Assembly (NCBI GenBank): GCA_900313465.1 | Contig: OMRU01000007.1 | Location: 1-13,733 of the forward strand | Direction of reading: 5' to 3' | Source of the DNA: an uncultured Clostridia bacterium | GTDB taxonomy: Bacteria > Bacillota_I > Bacilli_A > RFN20 > CAG-288 | DNA length: 13,733 nucleotides | Part shown: piece after piece, positions 11,646 through 13,733 of the stretch | Layout of the letters: every line of letters starts with the position of its first letter | Numbering within the stretch: position 1 is the first letter of the stretch | Notes under the pieces: generated by a model | Seen by the model: the letters and a program-made list of their open reading frames with translations, nothing else | Told to the model about the DNA's origin: nothing | The model's database searches: none | Made by a program: the position numbers and the translations under genes

Positions 11646-13733
11646 ATGGCAACTAAAAAAGAAAAAGAAACTGGTTATACCCCAATGGTTGAACAATACC
11701 TGAGCTTCAAAAAGCAATACGGTGATATCATTTTGTTCTTCCGCATCGGCGACTTCTATGAAATGTTTTTAGAAGATGCACAGATTTGCTCTCGTGAGCT
11801 TCAGCTTTTCTTGACCAAGAAAGCGGCGGGCAATGGTCAGTTCATCCCAATGTGTGGCGTTCCTCACCACGCTTATTTGCAATACGCCCAAAAGCTCATC
11901 GACAACGGATACAAGGTTGCCATCTGTGAACAGGTCGAAGACCCTAAGCTCACCAAGAAGCTCGTCAAGAGAGATGTCATCCAGATCATCACTCCTGGCG
12001 CCAACCTCGATTTGACCAACAATGAGAACAACTTCATCGCCTCTCTTTACATGGATGTCCGCCAGGCCTTTTTATGCTACGCCGATATCTCTACTGGTGA
12101 AATGAAGGTAGTCTCTTTAGAAAACAACTATGCCAAGGTGGTCGAAAAGATGCTTTCTATCGACGTCAAGGAACTTGTCGTCCCGACAAACATCGACGCC
12201 AACCTTGTCGTCTACATCAAAGCCAATTCCAACATCTGCGTTTCCTATTACAACGACTCCACCACTTCGATTGAAACCGATGCTTTGTTTGGCGCTTTAA
12301 AAGATGAGCGTCAGATCGACGCTGCAAGCCGCTTATACAACTACCTCAAGAACATGGAGCGTAGAGATTTAACCTACTTCAAGCCAGCCGAAAACCTCAT
12401 GGAACAGAAGTCCATGAAACTCGACTACTCTGCTCAAGCCAACATGGAATTGGTCAAGTCTCTTGACGGCAAGGCTTTTGGTACCCTTTATTGGTTATTA
12501 AACAAGACTAAGACTCCAATGGGTTCTCGTTATCTGAAAAGTCAGATTGTCTCCCCTTCTGCTTCCCAGGAAGAAATCAATCGCCGTTTAAATCTGACGG
12601 ATTGTTTTGTAGAGCACTATTTAGAGAGAGAAACCCTGAGAACGGATTTAGAAGGCGTCTTTGATATGGAAAGACTCATCGCTCGTATGGGTTATGAAAA
12701 CTGCAATGGTCACGATCTTCTACAGTTGAAGCGTTCCTTACAGATTGTCCCCGTCTTAAGACATCATCTTAGTCAGATTCAGGACACTCCGGAATTAAAT
12801 GATATTGCCACAAGACTTGGTGACTATACTGAGTTAGTGGATTTATTGGAACGCGCCATTTCCGAAAACTGCCCTTTGACCATTATGGAAGGTGAAATCT
12901 TCAAGAAAGGTTTCAACGCTGAACTTGATGAACTGATCGACCTCACCAGCGATGCCAAGGATTGGATTGCCAAGTTGGAAGTCAGCGAAAGAGAAAGAAC
13001 TGGCATTCAGAAACTCAAGGTCGGTTACACCTCCGTCTTTGGGTATTATATCGAAGTATCCAAATCCAACATCGATGCCGTCAAACCAGAATTTGGTTAT
13101 ATCCGCAAACAGACCTTAACCACCGGTGAACGTTTTGTCACCCCTGAATTACAGGAAAAAGAAGCTCGTATCTTACGTGCCAAGGATGATAGAGCCTCGA
13201 TGGAATATCGTTTGTTCAAGGAACTCAGAAAATACATTTCCCAATTCACCAGTCAGATTCAGGCCACCAGCGATGCCATTTCAGAACTAGATTACTTCCT
13301 CAACCTGGCTTTTGTCGCTAGTGAAAACAACTACACCAGACCAACCTTCAATGGCGAGAAACGAATTCACATCTTAGAAGCAAGACATCCAATCATTGAA
13401 AAGGCCGCTCCTGATAAAGTCTTCGTCTCTAATGACTATGAGATGGATAAAGACACCGAAGTCTTGATCATCACCGGTCCTAACATGGGTGGTAAGTCCA
13501 CTTACATGAAGGAATTTGGTCTTCTTGTCATCATGGCTCAGATTGGTTCCTTTGTCTCTGCCAAAGAGTGCGACATCCCTGTCTTTGATTCCTTATACAC
13601 CAGAATCGGCGCTTCTGATAACCTCATCAAAGGTCAATCCACCTTCATGACAGAAATGAGCGAAGTCGCCCAGGCATTAGATAGCGCCTCTAGTGATTCC
13701 TTGTTCTTATTTGATGAAATCGGTCGTGGTACT
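11646..13733 (+). CDS. mutS: DNA mismatch repair protein MutS, 3'-truncated by the window
   Basis: 696 codons are present of the usual 850-870. MutS detects base mismatches and small loops as a clamp and recruits MutL. The mismatch-reading Phe-x-Glu motif is Phe37 and Glu39 in RIGDFYEMF, followed by FIPMCGVPHHAYLQYAQKLIDNGYKVAICEQVEDP, typical of domain I. Domain III/IV features include LDYSAQANMEL and GYTSVFGYYIEVSKSN. The ATPase has Walker A GPNMGGKST (Gly611-Lys617), then GQSTFMTEMSE, and the window ends on the Walker B segment FLFDEIGRGT (Asp690, Glu691). The frame is continuous from the ATG to the end. GAGGA lies 8 nt before the ATG. In Bacillus the mutL gene follows; that part is outside the window. 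Confidence 0.97.
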   Translation, partial: MATKKEKETGYTPMVEQYLSFKKQYGDIILFFRIGDFYEMFLEDAQICSRELQLFLTKKAAGNGQFIPMCGVPHHAYLQYAQKLIDNGYKVAICEQVEDPKLTKKLVKRDVIQIITPGANLDLTNNENNFIASLYMDVRQAFLCYADISTGEMKVVSLENNYAKVVEKMLSIDVKELVVPTNIDANLVVYIKANSNICVSYYNDSTTSIETDALFGALKDERQIDAASRLYNYLKNMERRDLTYFKPAENLMEQKSMKLDYSAQANMELVKSLDGKAFGTLYWLLNKTKTPMGSRYLKSQIVSPSASQEEINRRLNLTDCFVEHYLERETLRTDLEGVFDMERLIARMGYENCNGHDLLQLKRSLQIVPVLRHHLSQIQDTPELNDIATRLGDYTELVDLLERAISENCPLTIMEGEIFKKGFNAELDELIDLTSDAKDWIAKLEVSERERTGIQKLKVGYTSVFGYYIEVSKSNIDAVKPEFGYIRKQTLTTGERFVTPELQEKEARILRAKDDRASMEYRLFKELRKYISQFTSQIQATSDAISELDYFLNLAFVASENNYTRPTFNGEKRIHILEARHPIIEKAAPDKVFVSNDYEMDKDTEVLIITGPNMGGKSTYMKEFGLLVIMAQIGSFVSAKECDIPVFDSLYTRIGASDNLIKGQSTFMTEMSEVAQALDSASSDSLFLFDEIGRGT

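Noticed and set aside
1..13733. CRISPR array, tRNA genes, insertion sequences, toxin-antitoxin or defence genes
   Set aside because: I saw no regularly spaced repeats, transposase-like frames, tRNA-like cloverleaf sequence or defence-type domains on either strand.

Overview
The window is one end of a low-GC bacterial contig, most likely from a Bacillota (Firmicutes) organism of the Erysipelotrichia or a related Bacilli lineage. The evidence is a type-B RNase P RNA next to gpsB, plus RNase Y, YmdB, SpoVS, MiaB, a YmcA-family protein and MutS in the order known from Bacillus subtilis (recA ... rny-ymdB-spoVS ... miaB-ymcA ... mutS). Lineage below phylum is inference. Almost everything is housekeeping; no phage, defence or CRISPR system was seen.

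Layout. Bases 1 to about 170 are very AT-rich and encode a fragment resembling the PHP region of DNA polymerase III alpha. It collides head-on with a truncated DnaQ-type exonuclease gene, so this end looks like a chimeric or foreign junction. On the minus strand, a MarR-family regulator and the cut exonuclease form a tight pair with a promoter and a 7-bp dyad upstream. Next, also on the minus strand, is the two-gene nfnAB operon (electron-bifurcating NADH-dependent ferredoxin:NADP oxidoreductase), ended by a hairpin terminator. A 223-bp divergent intergenic region holds promoters for both sides and a long imperfect dyad.

On the plus strand, gpsB, rnpB, pgsA, a stand-alone CinA C-terminal domain and recA are packed tightly, with the first clear terminator only after recA. 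A 353-bp gap follows. It holds a promoter, a small hairpin and a compact GC-rich element predicted to fold into two hairpins with complementary loops just before the rny Shine-Dalgarno. Then come rny-ymdB (terminator), spoVS-miaB-ymcA (terminator) and mutS, which runs off the window within its ATPase domain.

How the genes relate. rny encodes the membrane-anchored RNase of mRNA decay, ymdB a phosphodiesterase usually linked to it, and YmcA-family proteins belong to a complex that steers RNase Y in B. subtilis. RecA and MutS serve DNA repair, PgsA makes phosphatidylglycerol phosphate, GpsB works at the division site, and NfnAB balances NADH, NADPH and ferredoxin.

The observations most worth checking are the structured rny leader, an intrinsic-terminator-like hairpin inside the 5' part of miaB, the embedding of rnpB in a protein-gene run, and the suspected chimera at the left end.
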